Assembly: GCF_023954305.1 (NCBI RefSeq)
Contig: NZ_JAMLIG010000001.1
Location: 1,860,001-1,924,000 of the forward strand
DNA length: 64,000 nt
Source: Mesorhizobium sp.
GTDB lineage: Bacteria > Pseudomonadota > Alphaproteobacteria > Rhizobiales > Rhizobiaceae
Direction: 5' to 3'
The position numbers and the translations under genes are program-made. Below are positions 53,167-60,903 of this stretch, in pieces. The notes below the pieces were generated by a model. It was given only the letters and a program-made list of their open reading frames with translations, made no database searches and was not told where the DNA came from. The first letter of the stretch is position 1, and the number at the start of each line of letters is the position of its first letter.

Positions 53167-54468
53167 TCACCCCTGATATCCAAGGAGGCGAGGCAGCCAG
53201 AGCACCGCATCCGGCACGAAGGTGATGACTGCCAGGACGGCGACCATCGCCCCCAGGAATGGCATGGTTTCGCGCACGATGTCGCGGAGAGGGACGCCGG
53301 CGATGCGGGTCATGATGAAGAGCAGCAGGCCGTAGGGCGGGGTGATCAAGCCGAGCATGATGTTGAGCACCACGACGACGCCGAAATGAACCATGTCGAT
53401 GCCCAGCGCCTCGGCGGTCGGGATAAGGACGGGCACGATCACGAGCAGGATCGTCGTGCCCTCGAGCACGCATCCGAGCAACAGGAGCAGAATGTTGACG
53501 AGGACGAGAAAGCCGGTCGGCGACAGGTCCCATGACAGGAGCAGCTCGGACAGCGACCGCGGGATATTCTCGATGGTGACGACATAGTTGAACACCATCG
53601 CGCCGGCCAGCAGCATGCCGATCGAGGCGGTGGTGCGGGCGCTGTTGAGCAGCGCGCGGTAGAGTTCGCGCGTCGAAACGCTGCGATAGATCGCGATCGA
53701 GATGAGCAGCGCATATCCGGCGGCGACGCCCGCCGCCTCGGTCGGCGTCATCACGCCGCCGCGGATACCGACGAGAAGCACCACCGGCAAGAGCAGGGCC
53801 GGGAAGGCGCGAAGCGTGATCCCCGGGATCTTGCGCAGCGGCACCGGTTCCTCGACCGGGAAATTCTTGCGCCGGGCGTCGACGGCGACGATCGCCATCT
53901 GGGTGAAGGCAAGCAGCAGGCCTGGCACGATACCGGCGATGAAGAGGAAGCCGATCGATGCGTCGGAAACCAGCGCGTAGATGACGAGCGGGATGGATGG
54001 CGGGATGATCGGGCCGATCACCGCGGTCACAGCTGTGAGCGCGGCTGCGTAGCTCGCGGGATATTTGCCATCCTTGGTCATCAATTGCTGCATCATCCTG
54101 CCGGTGCCCGCGGCATCGGCGATCGCCGAGCCGGACATGCCGGCGAAGATGATCGATTGCAGCACGTTGACCTGCGCCAGCCCGCCGCGAAACCGTCCGA
54201 CGACTGCGTTGCAGAACTGCAGCAGGCGGTCGGTCATGGAGCCAGCGTTCATGATCTCGGCGGCGAGGATGAACATCGGCACCGCCAGCAGCAGGTAGCT
54301 GGTGTAGAGGCCGTTGAGCAGCTGCTCCGCCGCCGTGCCCATGTCGAGCCCGGCCAGCCAGAGATAGAGGATCGAGCCGGCGATCATCGAATGGCCGATC
54401 GGCAGGCCGAGGAAGGCGAGCGCCGTGATCGCAACGAGCGACAAGGAGAAGGGGCTGGCGAAGGTCAT
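53167..54468 (-). CDS. dctM: TRAP transporter large permease, DctM type
   Basis: 433 residues, about 12 helices. 'FLGLPIGHSMIAGSILYLW', 'GMSGSAIADAAGTGRMM' and 'GPIIPPSIPLVIYAL' are family motifs. Start at 'MTFASPFSL', which overlaps the dctQ stop (ATGA); the longer frame to 54846 is a shadow. Uses the adjacent DctQ and probably both DctP receptors. Confidence 0.95.
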   Translation of the reverse strand: MTFASPFSLSLVAITALAFLGLPIGHSMIAGSILYLWLAGLDMGTAAEQLLNGLYTSYLLLAVPMFILAAEIMNAGSMTDRLLQFCNAVVGRFRGGLAQVNVLQSIIFAGMSGSAIADAAGTGRMMQQLMTKDGKYPASYAAALTAVTAVIGPIIPPSIPLVIYALVSDASIGFLFIAGIVPGLLLAFTQMAIVAVDARRKNFPVEEPVPLRKIPGITLRAFPALLLPVVLLVGIRGGVMTPTEAAGVAAGYALLISIAIYRSVSTRELYRALLNSARTTASIGMLLAGAMVFNYVVTIENIPRSLSELLLSWDLSPTGFLVLVNILLLLLGCVLEGTTILLVIVPVLIPTAEALGIDMVHFGVVVVLNIMLGLITPPYGLLLFIMTRIAGVPLRDIVRETMPFLGAMVAVLAVITFVPDAVLWLPRLLGYQG

Positions 54469-54983
54469 ACGCCCGAACTCGCCTTGGTGGGATCGAATTC
54501 GTCCGGCGCATCGCCTCTGAGCGCATGGAAGCCGAGCCAGAGATAGCGCGCGATCACAGCCAGGATGAAGACGAGATAGATCGAGAACAGCCAATCGAAA
54601 CGTATCTTCAGGTAGGCGGTGCTCTCCACCTTCATGAAGGTGACGTAGTCGGCGACGGCCGGAAACGAGTACCCGTAAAGTGCGACCAACGCGGCGGCCG
54701 AAACCAGCGTCATGACCCGGCGTGCCCGGGGGCCTACGGCGCCATAGATCAGATCGAACCTGATCTCCTCCTCCTCGCGCACGACGAAGGCCGCGCCGAA
54801 AAGGACAACCCATATCCAGAGCACGACGGTGAGTTCGCTGCTCCATCCGGTCGGCCAGTTGAGCAGATACCTGAACACGACCTGCAGCAGAAAGCCGACG
54901 AACATCACGCCGATCATCAGCGCGATGAGGTTCTCACCGCGCCGATAGAGCCAGCCAGCCGCCTGTTTCAGTCTCGGATCCAC
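54465..54983 (-). CDS. dctQ: TRAP transporter small permease, DctQ type
   Basis: 172 residues with four helices. 'LQVVFRYLLNWPTGWSSELTVVLWIWVVLFGAAFVVREEEEIRFDLIYG' is the DctQ core. The start is a GTG with GGGAGG 6 nt upstream; longer readings to 55118 have low-complexity N-termini. Coupled to dctM by ATGA. Confidence 0.9.
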   Translation of the reverse strand: MDPRLKQAAGWLYRRGENLIALMIGVMFVGFLLQVVFRYLLNWPTGWSSELTVVLWIWVVLFGAAFVVREEEEIRFDLIYGAVGPRARRVMTLVSAAALVALYGYSFPAVADYVTFMKVESTAYLKIRFDWLFSIYLVFILAVIARYLWLGFHALRGDAPDEFDPTKASSGV

Positions 54984-55118
54984 GGTTCCCTCCCGGCACG
55001 GACGTCCACATTCCAAATCCGCATGTCTAGACGCAGCACAGCTGCGCGGGCACATGGTGTCCGCCCGCTGGGCGCAGGCGCGAACGCCGGGCGGTTGCCC
55101 GCCCGGCGGCCGCGTCAA

Positions 55119-56105
55119 TCACAGCGCGTTGATCTTCTCGACCAGGCCGGCCGGCCAATCCTTGGCGAGGTCGGAGGCGAGATACTTGTCCTGCGCATGC
55201 TTTCTGAACGCCGCGACGTCGGGCTCGTAGATCTTCAGGCCTTTCGCCTTGAAGCTCTCGGCCAGTTCCTTTTCGCGGGCGAGATGCTTCTCGGTGGAGA
55301 AGTCGATCGCCTTGTCGGCCGCGGCCTGGAAGGCTGCCTGCTTCTCCGCGCCCATGTCGTCCCAGACCTTCTTGGAAACGGTCAGAAGGTCGTAGCCGAC
55401 CAGGTGCGAGGTCAGCACGATCTGGCTCATCACCTCGTAGAATTTCATATTCTCGACGTTGGGCAGCGGGTTATCCTGACCGTCGATCGCGCCGGTCTGG
55501 AGGCCGGTATAGACTTCCGCATAGGCCATCGCGGTCGGATTGGCGCCGAGGGACTCGCCGAGGAACTGCCAAGCCTCACCGGGCGGCATGCGCAGCTTGA
55601 TGCCGGCCATGTCAGCAGGCGTCTTGATTTCCTTATCGGGCTTCAACCCGACCTGGCGAACGCCGAAATAGGTCGGACCGAGAATCTTCACGCCGAGCTG
55701 GTCCTCGGTCATCTTCTTCATCTCGGCTCCGCTTTCCGAGGCGAAGAAGGCCTTGAGATGCGCGGCGTCCCGGAACAGGTAGCCGGCCGTCAGGATCGAC
55801 CAAGCCGGGATCTGCTTGGAGATATCCTGCGGGGCGATGTTGCCCATCTCGAGATTGCCCCGCTGCAGAGCGACGAGTTCGGTGCCCTGCTTGAACAGGT
55901 TGCCGCCGTAATAGCCCTCGAAGGCGAAGTCGTTCGCGATCGCGTCGGCGAACATCTTCATCATCTCGGCGCGGATATCCTGCTCCGAGAACACCGCCGA
56001 AAAGCGGAGCTTCGGCTTGTCCTGCGCCCAGGCGGGCAATGCCGTCGCGGTGGCCGTCAGGCCAGCGCCGATGATGAACCGGCGGCGTGTGGTCTGAAAT
56101 GTCAT
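55119..56105 (-). CDS. dctP: TRAP transporter substrate-binding protein, DctP type (second receptor)
   Basis: 328 residues. A Tat-type signal ('TTRRRFIIGAG', cleavage near 'AWAQ') indicates folded export. 'AGIKLRMPPGEAWQFLGESLGANPTAMAYAEVYTGLQTGAIDGQDNPLPN' contains the ligand Arg and the typical DctP helix. Obviously paralogous to the receptor directly upstream; conserved stretches are nearly identical. Two receptors for one permease pair suggest related ligands. Confidence 0.93.
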   Translation of the reverse strand: MTFQTTRRRFIIGAGLTATATALPAWAQDKPKLRFSAVFSEQDIRAEMMKMFADAIANDFAFEGYYGGNLFKQGTELVALQRGNLEMGNIAPQDISKQIPAWSILTAGYLFRDAAHLKAFFASESGAEMKKMTEDQLGVKILGPTYFGVRQVGLKPDKEIKTPADMAGIKLRMPPGEAWQFLGESLGANPTAMAYAEVYTGLQTGAIDGQDNPLPNVENMKFYEVMSQIVLTSHLVGYDLLTVSKKVWDDMGAEKQAAFQAAADKAIDFSTEKHLAREKELAESFKAKGLKIYEPDVAAFRKHAQDKYLASDLAKDWPAGLVEKINAL

Positions 56106-56135
56106 GTTTCTTCCTCCCTTTCTGCTGGTTGGTTG

Positions 56136-57125
56136 CTAGAGCGCATTGATGCGGTCGATCATTCCTTCCGGCCAGTCCTTGGACAGTGTCGATCCGAGAT
56201 ATTTCTTGTTCGAGTAGGCACGGAAGGCCTCGACGTCGGGCGTGTAGACGTCCAGTCCTGCGTCCTTGAAGAAGTCGATCAGTTCGGCCTCCTGCTTGAC
56301 GTATTCCTGGTCGCTCCACGCGAAGGCTTCGTCTGCGGCGGCCTGCATCGCTTTTTGCTGCTCGGGCGTGAGCGAATCGAACAGTTTGGCGTTGATCATC
56401 AGCAGGCCGAAGCCGACATTGTGCCCAGTCAGCACAATCTGGTCGGTCACCTCGTAGAACTTCATCAGCTTGTCGTTCGGCAGCGGGTTGTCCTGCGCGT
56501 CGATCGCTCCGGTCTGCAGCGCGGTGTAGACTTCCGCATAGTCGACCGCGACGGGATTTGCGCCGATCGATTCGCCCAGGAACTGCCATGCTTCGCCGCC
56601 CGGCATGCGCAGCTTGATGCCCGCCAGATCCTCAGGCTTCGAAATCTTCTTGTCGCCCTTGAGGTTGAGATGGCGCGTGCCGTAGTAAGCCGGTGCCAGC
56701 ACCACCACGCCCATCTCTTCGCGCGCAATCTTCTTGAACTCGTCGCCGATCTCGCTGTCGAAGATCGCCTTCAGGTGCTTGGCGTCGCGAACGAGATAGG
56801 CGGCGGTCAGGATCGAGTAAGCGGGAACCTGCTTGGCGAAGTCGGAGGGCGGCATCAGCGCCATTTCGAGGTTGCCGCGCTGCACGGCAACGATCTCGGT
56901 GCCTTGCTTGTAGAGCGTCGAGCCGAAGTAAGGCTCGAAGACAAAATCTGTCTCAAGCTTCTTCGCGAAGATCTCGACCAGAGCCTTCGAGCGCGGCGCG
57001 TCCGCCGTGGTCGAATCGGCGAAGCGCAGCTTGATCGGCTCGGCCATCGCGGCCCCGGCCGTTGCAAGCATGCCGATCGCCGTTGCTGCCCCCAGAAGAG
57101 CGCGGCGCGTGAATGTGGATGTCAT
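56136..57125 (-). CDS. dctP: TRAP transporter substrate-binding protein, DctP type (first receptor)
   Basis: 329 residues. The 'FTRRALLGAATAIG' signal is Tat-like with cleavage near 'GAAMA'. 'AGIKLRMPGGEAWQFLGESIGANPVAVDYAEVYTALQTGAIDAQDNPLPN' has the conserved Arg and DctP motif. The ATG has GGAGG 6 nt upstream; the TTG one codon earlier does not. 21 bases after the lactonase-like gene. Possible ligands are quinate, shikimate or a lactone acid. Confidence 0.93.
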   Translation of the reverse strand: MTSTFTRRALLGAATAIGMLATAGAAMAEPIKLRFADSTTADAPRSKALVEIFAKKLETDFVFEPYFGSTLYKQGTEIVAVQRGNLEMALMPPSDFAKQVPAYSILTAAYLVRDAKHLKAIFDSEIGDEFKKIAREEMGVVVLAPAYYGTRHLNLKGDKKISKPEDLAGIKLRMPGGEAWQFLGESIGANPVAVDYAEVYTALQTGAIDAQDNPLPNDKLMKFYEVTDQIVLTGHNVGFGLLMINAKLFDSLTPEQQKAMQAAADEAFAWSDQEYVKQEAELIDFFKDAGLDVYTPDVEAFRAYSNKKYLGSTLSKDWPEGMIDRINAL

Positions 57126-57146
57126 CAAGATCCTCCCTCGTATATC

Positions 57147-58034
57147 TCAGCCGAAGCGATGCTCCGGAATGCCTTGTCCCACGCCCTCGATCGCGAACAG
57201 GCCACCGGCCATCGGCTCGGAGGCAAGCTGTGCCGCGTCGAGGAATTTCCATGCGCTCGTGGCATAGAGCGTCTTCAGGTCCCGCCCGCCGAAGCAGAGG
57301 CAGGTCGGATTGGTGACCGGCATCGGAATGACACGGTCGATCGCCCCATCCGGCCGATAGCGCACCACGCGACCGCCGGCGAAGAAGGCGGCCCACAGGC
57401 AGCCGTCCACGTCGACGCAGGCACCGTCCGGTCGATCGCCGGTAGCCGTGTAGTCGGCAAAGATACGCCGGTTGGTCACGACGCCGTCGTCCAGGTCGAG
57501 ATCGTAGGCATAGCTCGTATAGCGGCGGGTGTCGGTGAAGTAGAGCGTGCGGCCGTCCGGCGAAAAGGCAATGCCGTTCGCGACGATCACGTCGCCGGCC
57601 ATCCTGGCAACCGCACCGTCGGGATCGATGCGATAGAGCGAGCCGTTCGGCCGGTGCAGCTGGTTGTCCATCGTGCCGACCCAGAAACGGCCGCGCGCAT
57701 CCACCCTCCCGTCGTTGAGACGATTGTCCAGACCAGGCTCCACGCTCGCCAGCGTGCTGCCCCGGCCGGTGGCGTCGTCCCTGAAATAGAGGGTCAGATC
57801 CTCAGCAAGGAGCCTTTCGCCCGATTTCGCAAGCGCCTGCGTGCCCGCGAACGTGCCGGGCAGCTCCGTCACCTGATGGTCCCCGGTCGCGGGATCATAG
57901 GACTGGAGCCGCGGCTGCTCGATGTCGATCCACCACAGCCTGTTCGTGCGACCGCACCATAAAGGCGTCTCGCCGAGCCGGTCGTGGCTTTCGACGACGC
58001 ATTCGATCTTGGGCTGGCGGACGGCAACCGTCAT
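57147..58034 (-). CDS. SMP-30/gluconolactonase/LRE family protein
   Basis: 295 residues, six-bladed propeller. 'LGETPLWCGRTNRLWWIDIE' has the metal Glu, 'NRLNDGRVDARGRFWVGTMD' the substrate/metal Asn and Arg-Asp, 'VANGIAFSPDGRTLYFTDT' the next Asn, and 'RPDGACVDVDGCLW' the catalytic Asp. Hydrolyses sugar-acid lactones. The ATG overlaps the aroE stop (ATGA). In this operon it could open a lactone of quinate-like acids, which is speculation. The longer frame to 58547 is a shadow of aroE. Confidence 0.9.
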   Translation of the reverse strand: MTVAVRQPKIECVVESHDRLGETPLWCGRTNRLWWIDIEQPRLQSYDPATGDHQVTELPGTFAGTQALAKSGERLLAEDLTLYFRDDATGRGSTLASVEPGLDNRLNDGRVDARGRFWVGTMDNQLHRPNGSLYRIDPDGAVARMAGDVIVANGIAFSPDGRTLYFTDTRRYTSYAYDLDLDDGVVTNRRIFADYTATGDRPDGACVDVDGCLWAAFFAGGRVVRYRPDGAIDRVIPMPVTNPTCLCFGGRDLKTLYATSAWKFLDAAQLASEPMAGGLFAIEGVGQGIPEHRFG

Positions 58035-58939
58035 GCGGCTGCTCCGAAATGCTTCACCATCTCCCGCTTGTCCGCGGCGCGGCCGGTGAACAGCTCGAAG
58101 GCGCGCACCGCCTGATAGACGGCCATGCCAGCGCCCGGCAGAACCCGGCAGCCGCGTTCGCGCGCAATGCGCAGCAGCTCGGTTTCGGCCGGGAAGTAGA
58201 TGATGTCGGCGACCCAATGCCGGGGCGAGAGCAGTTCGCGCGCGAACGGCGTGCCGGGATATTTCGCCATGCCGACGGGCGTGCAATTGACGATCCCGTC
58301 GGCGGCGCGCACCGCTGCGGCGTGATCCGTCTCGGTTTCGACGCGCATGCTCCCGCCGGCATTCATGCGATCGGCGAGAGCGGTGGCGCGAGGAGGGTCG
58401 TTGTCGACGACGACCAATTCGCGCACGCCAAGGTCGGCCAATGCGCGGGCGACGGCGACGCCGGCGCCGCCCGCCCCAAACTGGGCAACGCGGTTGACCG
58501 GTGCGCCGGGCAGGCCGTCGCGAAAGCTCTCGGCAAAGCCCCAGCAATCGGTGTTGTGGCCCTTCACGTGCCCGTCGCGGAAAACAAGCGTATTGACGGC
58601 TCCGATGGAGGCCGCGTTAGTCGAGAGCTCGTCGACGAAGGGCAGCACCGCCTGCTTGAAGGGATGGGTGACGTTGACGCCGGCGAATCCCGCGTCGGCG
58701 ACCGTCTCGACAACCTCGCCCAGCGCGGCGTCCGTCAGTTCGAAACGATCGAAGTCGAGAAGATGGTAGACGCAGTCCAGTCCGAGCCGCCTTGCCTCCA
58801 TCTCGTGCATGGCCGGCGTGCGCGACAGCTGAATGCCCCTGCCGATCAGCCCGATGGTAATGGAGCTCCCCCGACCGACGTGACGCGGCCCGGCAAGGGC
58901 CCGCAACATCCCGGCGATGGCGGAGGTTTCGGTCGTCAC
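58031..58939 (-). CDS. aroE: Shikimate dehydrogenase family protein
   Basis: 302 residues. 'LSRTPAMHEMEAR' binds the substrate carboxylate, 'NVTHPFKQAVLPF' holds the catalytic Lys, 'GHNTDCWGF' the catalytic Asp, and 'FGAGGAGVAVARAL' the cofactor. Following strand 2, 'VVDNDP' has an acidic residue where NADP-specific enzymes have basic ones, so NAD may be used, as in quinate/shikimate dehydrogenases. First gene of the leftward operon and probably catabolic. Divergent from TetR, with an operator-like site between. Confidence 0.9.
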   Translation of the reverse strand: MTTETSAIAGMLRALAGPRHVGRGSSITIGLIGRGIQLSRTPAMHEMEARRLGLDCVYHLLDFDRFELTDAALGEVVETVADAGFAGVNVTHPFKQAVLPFVDELSTNAASIGAVNTLVFRDGHVKGHNTDCWGFAESFRDGLPGAPVNRVAQFGAGGAGVAVARALADLGVRELVVVDNDPPRATALADRMNAGGSMRVETETDHAAAVRAADGIVNCTPVGMAKYPGTPFARELLSPRHWVADIIYFPAETELLRIARERGCRVLPGAGMAVYQAVRAFELFTGRAADKREMVKHFGAAA

Positions 58940-59047
58940 GTCTCTCTCCCTGCGCGGACGCTCATTTCGCCGGCGGCAGATGCCGCTCTTGTCTTTGGCC
59001 GACCCGCGCCGGTAAATGGCCCAAGTCGAACCGGACCAGAATGTACG

Positions 59048-59059
59048 AACTGGTTAGTT
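59048..59059. promoter_or_regulatory. Possible TetR operator between aroE and the divergent TetR gene
   Basis: AACTGGTTAGTT has mirrored ends (AACT/AGTT) and lies midway in the 154-bp gap, 35 bases before the TetR start, within 'GAACTGGTTAGTTTAGTC'. Short dyads of this type are common TetR sites, but it is a weak single match. Confidence 0.35.
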
Positions 59060-59093
59060 TAGTCAATATTCAGCGTAAAGGTCGTTTGCACGC

Positions 59094-59759
59094 ATGGACG
59101 GGAAGACCGTGACCAGCCGCCGCAGGAGCGAAAACGGACCGACGCGCACACAGGATCCCGAGGGCACGCGCCGCAACATCCTCGAGATCGCGTCCGAAGA
59201 GTTCGCTCTGAACGGGTTGTCGGGGGCACGTATCGACGAAATCGCGGCGCGGACCCGCTCGTCGAAACGAATGATCTACTACTATTTCGGCGACAAGGAA
59301 GGACTCTATCTCGCCGCGCTGGAGAATGCCTACCGCCTGGTGCGCGAGGGAGAATCCAAGCTGGACACCGACGGCTTGCCTCCTGTCGAGGCGTTGCGCA
59401 AACTTGTCGAATTCACCTTCGACCATCACCACGCGCATGAGGATTTCATCCGCATGGTGATGATCGAAAATATCCATCACGGACAGTATCTCGCCGGTTC
59501 CGAGGTGATCCGCCGGCTCAACGTCACGGCGATCGACCATATCGCGAAGATCTACCGCCGCGGCCTGGAGGCGGGCGTATTCCGGCCGGGGATCGACGCC
59601 GTGGATCTGCACTGGCAGGTCAGTGCGTTGTGCTTCTTCAACGTGTCGAACAGGGCGACGTTCTCAAAGATCTTCGGGCGCGACATTGGCGCACCCGAAG
59701 AGCAGGCGCGTCTTCGCGAGAATACCGTCCAGATGGTGTTGCGATTCGTGGCTGCGTAG
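59094..59759 (+). CDS. TetR/AcrR family transcriptional regulator
   Basis: 221 residues. HTH at about 25-70 ('LNGLSGARIDEIAARTRSSKRMIYYYFGDKEGLYLAAL'); the C-terminal half is like TetR_C. It is divergent from the aroE operon and is probably its repressor, with a shikimate or quinate-derived effector. The effector is inference. Confidence 0.9.
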   Translation: MDGKTVTSRRRSENGPTRTQDPEGTRRNILEIASEEFALNGLSGARIDEIAARTRSSKRMIYYYFGDKEGLYLAALENAYRLVREGESKLDTDGLPPVEALRKLVEFTFDHHHAHEDFIRMVMIENIHHGQYLAGSEVIRRLNVTAIDHIAKIYRRGLEAGVFRPGIDAVDLHWQVSALCFFNVSNRATFSKIFGRDIGAPEEQARLRENTVQMVLRFVAA

Positions 59760-59864
59760 GCATGCGGCCCGTCGACTTCGGGGGCTCATCCTGCCCCAGA
59801 ATCGTCGATTTCGCGGTCGCGTTCCAAGCCGTCCCGACGCGGCGCGGGGTATCCTGCGGGCGAC

Positions 59865-60893
59865 TCATCGCGCCACTTCGACGGGCGCGCCGGTCCGGCC
59901 GGTCTCGATCAGCGCGTCGATCAGCCGATGGACCTTCAGCGCCTCGTCGCCCGTAACCTTCGGCTCGCGATCCGTCCGGATAGCCTGGACGAAATCGGCC
60001 ATCACGGCCCTGTGCCAGTCGTGCGGGAACGCCATCGGATCGGCGCCAGTGCCCCCGGCCGGGCGGTCCGGCTCGATGGCGAACCTGCGCCCGTCGTGGC
60101 ATTGGACAAGCAGTTCGGCGCCGGCGAGCCTCGCCGTGCCCTTCTCGCAGGTCAGGATGATCTCCTCTGGAAAGCCGGGAAAGGCCGCGGTCGTCGCGTC
60201 GATGGTGCCGATGGCGCCATTGGCGAAGCGGGCGGCGGCGCAGACCAGATCCTCGGTTTCCATGCGGTGTACCGGCGTCGTCGTCGCGAAACCGGCGACC
60301 TGATCGACCGGGCCGGCAAGGCTGAGCATCAGGTCGAGCGTGTGGATGCCCTGCGAGATCAGCACGCCGCCGCCGTCGCGCGCGAAGGAGCCGCGGCCGG
60401 GCTCGTCATAGTAGCTCTGCGGCCGCCATAGCCGAATGACGGTGGAGCAGCCGACGATCGCACCGAGATCGCCCGCGCGCAGCAGCTCGGCGAGCTTCAT
60501 CGCGGCGGGACGGAAGCGGTGCTGCAGGACCACGCCGAGCTTGACGCCCGCGGCTCGGCAGGCGGCGACGAGTTCCTCCGCCCGCGCGGTGGTGATCTCC
60601 AGCGGCTTCTCCATCAGCACGTGCTTGCCGGCTTGAGCGCAGCGGATCGCGATGTCGCGGTGGGTGTTGGCAGGCGAGAGCACTGCGACCGCCTCGACAC
60701 TCTCGTCGGCGAGGATCGTCTCGAGTCTGTCGCAAAGCGGAAACGGAAATTTCTCCGCGAAGGCGCGGCGGCGGGCTTCGCTGGGCGAGAAGGCGTGCGT
60801 CACCTCGACCGTATCGGCAAGCTCCATCAGCCCGCGCGCATGGGGCGTCACCGCCATGCCGAGGCCGAGGAGTGCAATGCGTGTCCTGGTCAT
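59865..60893 (-). CDS. Gfo/Idh/MocA family oxidoreductase
   Basis: 342 residues. Rossmann 'IALLGLGMAVTPHARGL', 'VLSPANTHRDIAIRCAQAGKHVLMEKPLEIT' (EKP motif with the catalytic Lys), and the C-terminal domain with 'LISQGIHTLDLMLSL' (His of the active site). Oxidises or reduces a sugar-like or cyclitol substrate with NAD(P). Ten bases before the FtsH gene's end, and transcribed leftward after it; converges with the TetR gene. The substrate is unknown but may relate to the quinate operon. Confidence 0.9.
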   Translation of the reverse strand: MTRTRIALLGLGMAVTPHARGLMELADTVEVTHAFSPSEARRRAFAEKFPFPLCDRLETILADESVEAVAVLSPANTHRDIAIRCAQAGKHVLMEKPLEITTARAEELVAACRAAGVKLGVVLQHRFRPAAMKLAELLRAGDLGAIVGCSTVIRLWRPQSYYDEPGRGSFARDGGGVLISQGIHTLDLMLSLAGPVDQVAGFATTTPVHRMETEDLVCAAARFANGAIGTIDATTAAFPGFPEEIILTCEKGTARLAGAELLVQCHDGRRFAIEPDRPAGGTGADPMAFPHDWHRAVMADFVQAIRTDREPKVTGDEALKVHRLIDALIETGRTGAPVEVAR

Positions 60894-60903
60894 CGCCGCG
60901 GGC

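Noticed and set aside
54525..57962. A 1145-codon + strand frame across the TRAP operon
   Set aside because: It is the complement of dctQ, both dctP genes and the lactonase gene; no motif and an unnatural composition.
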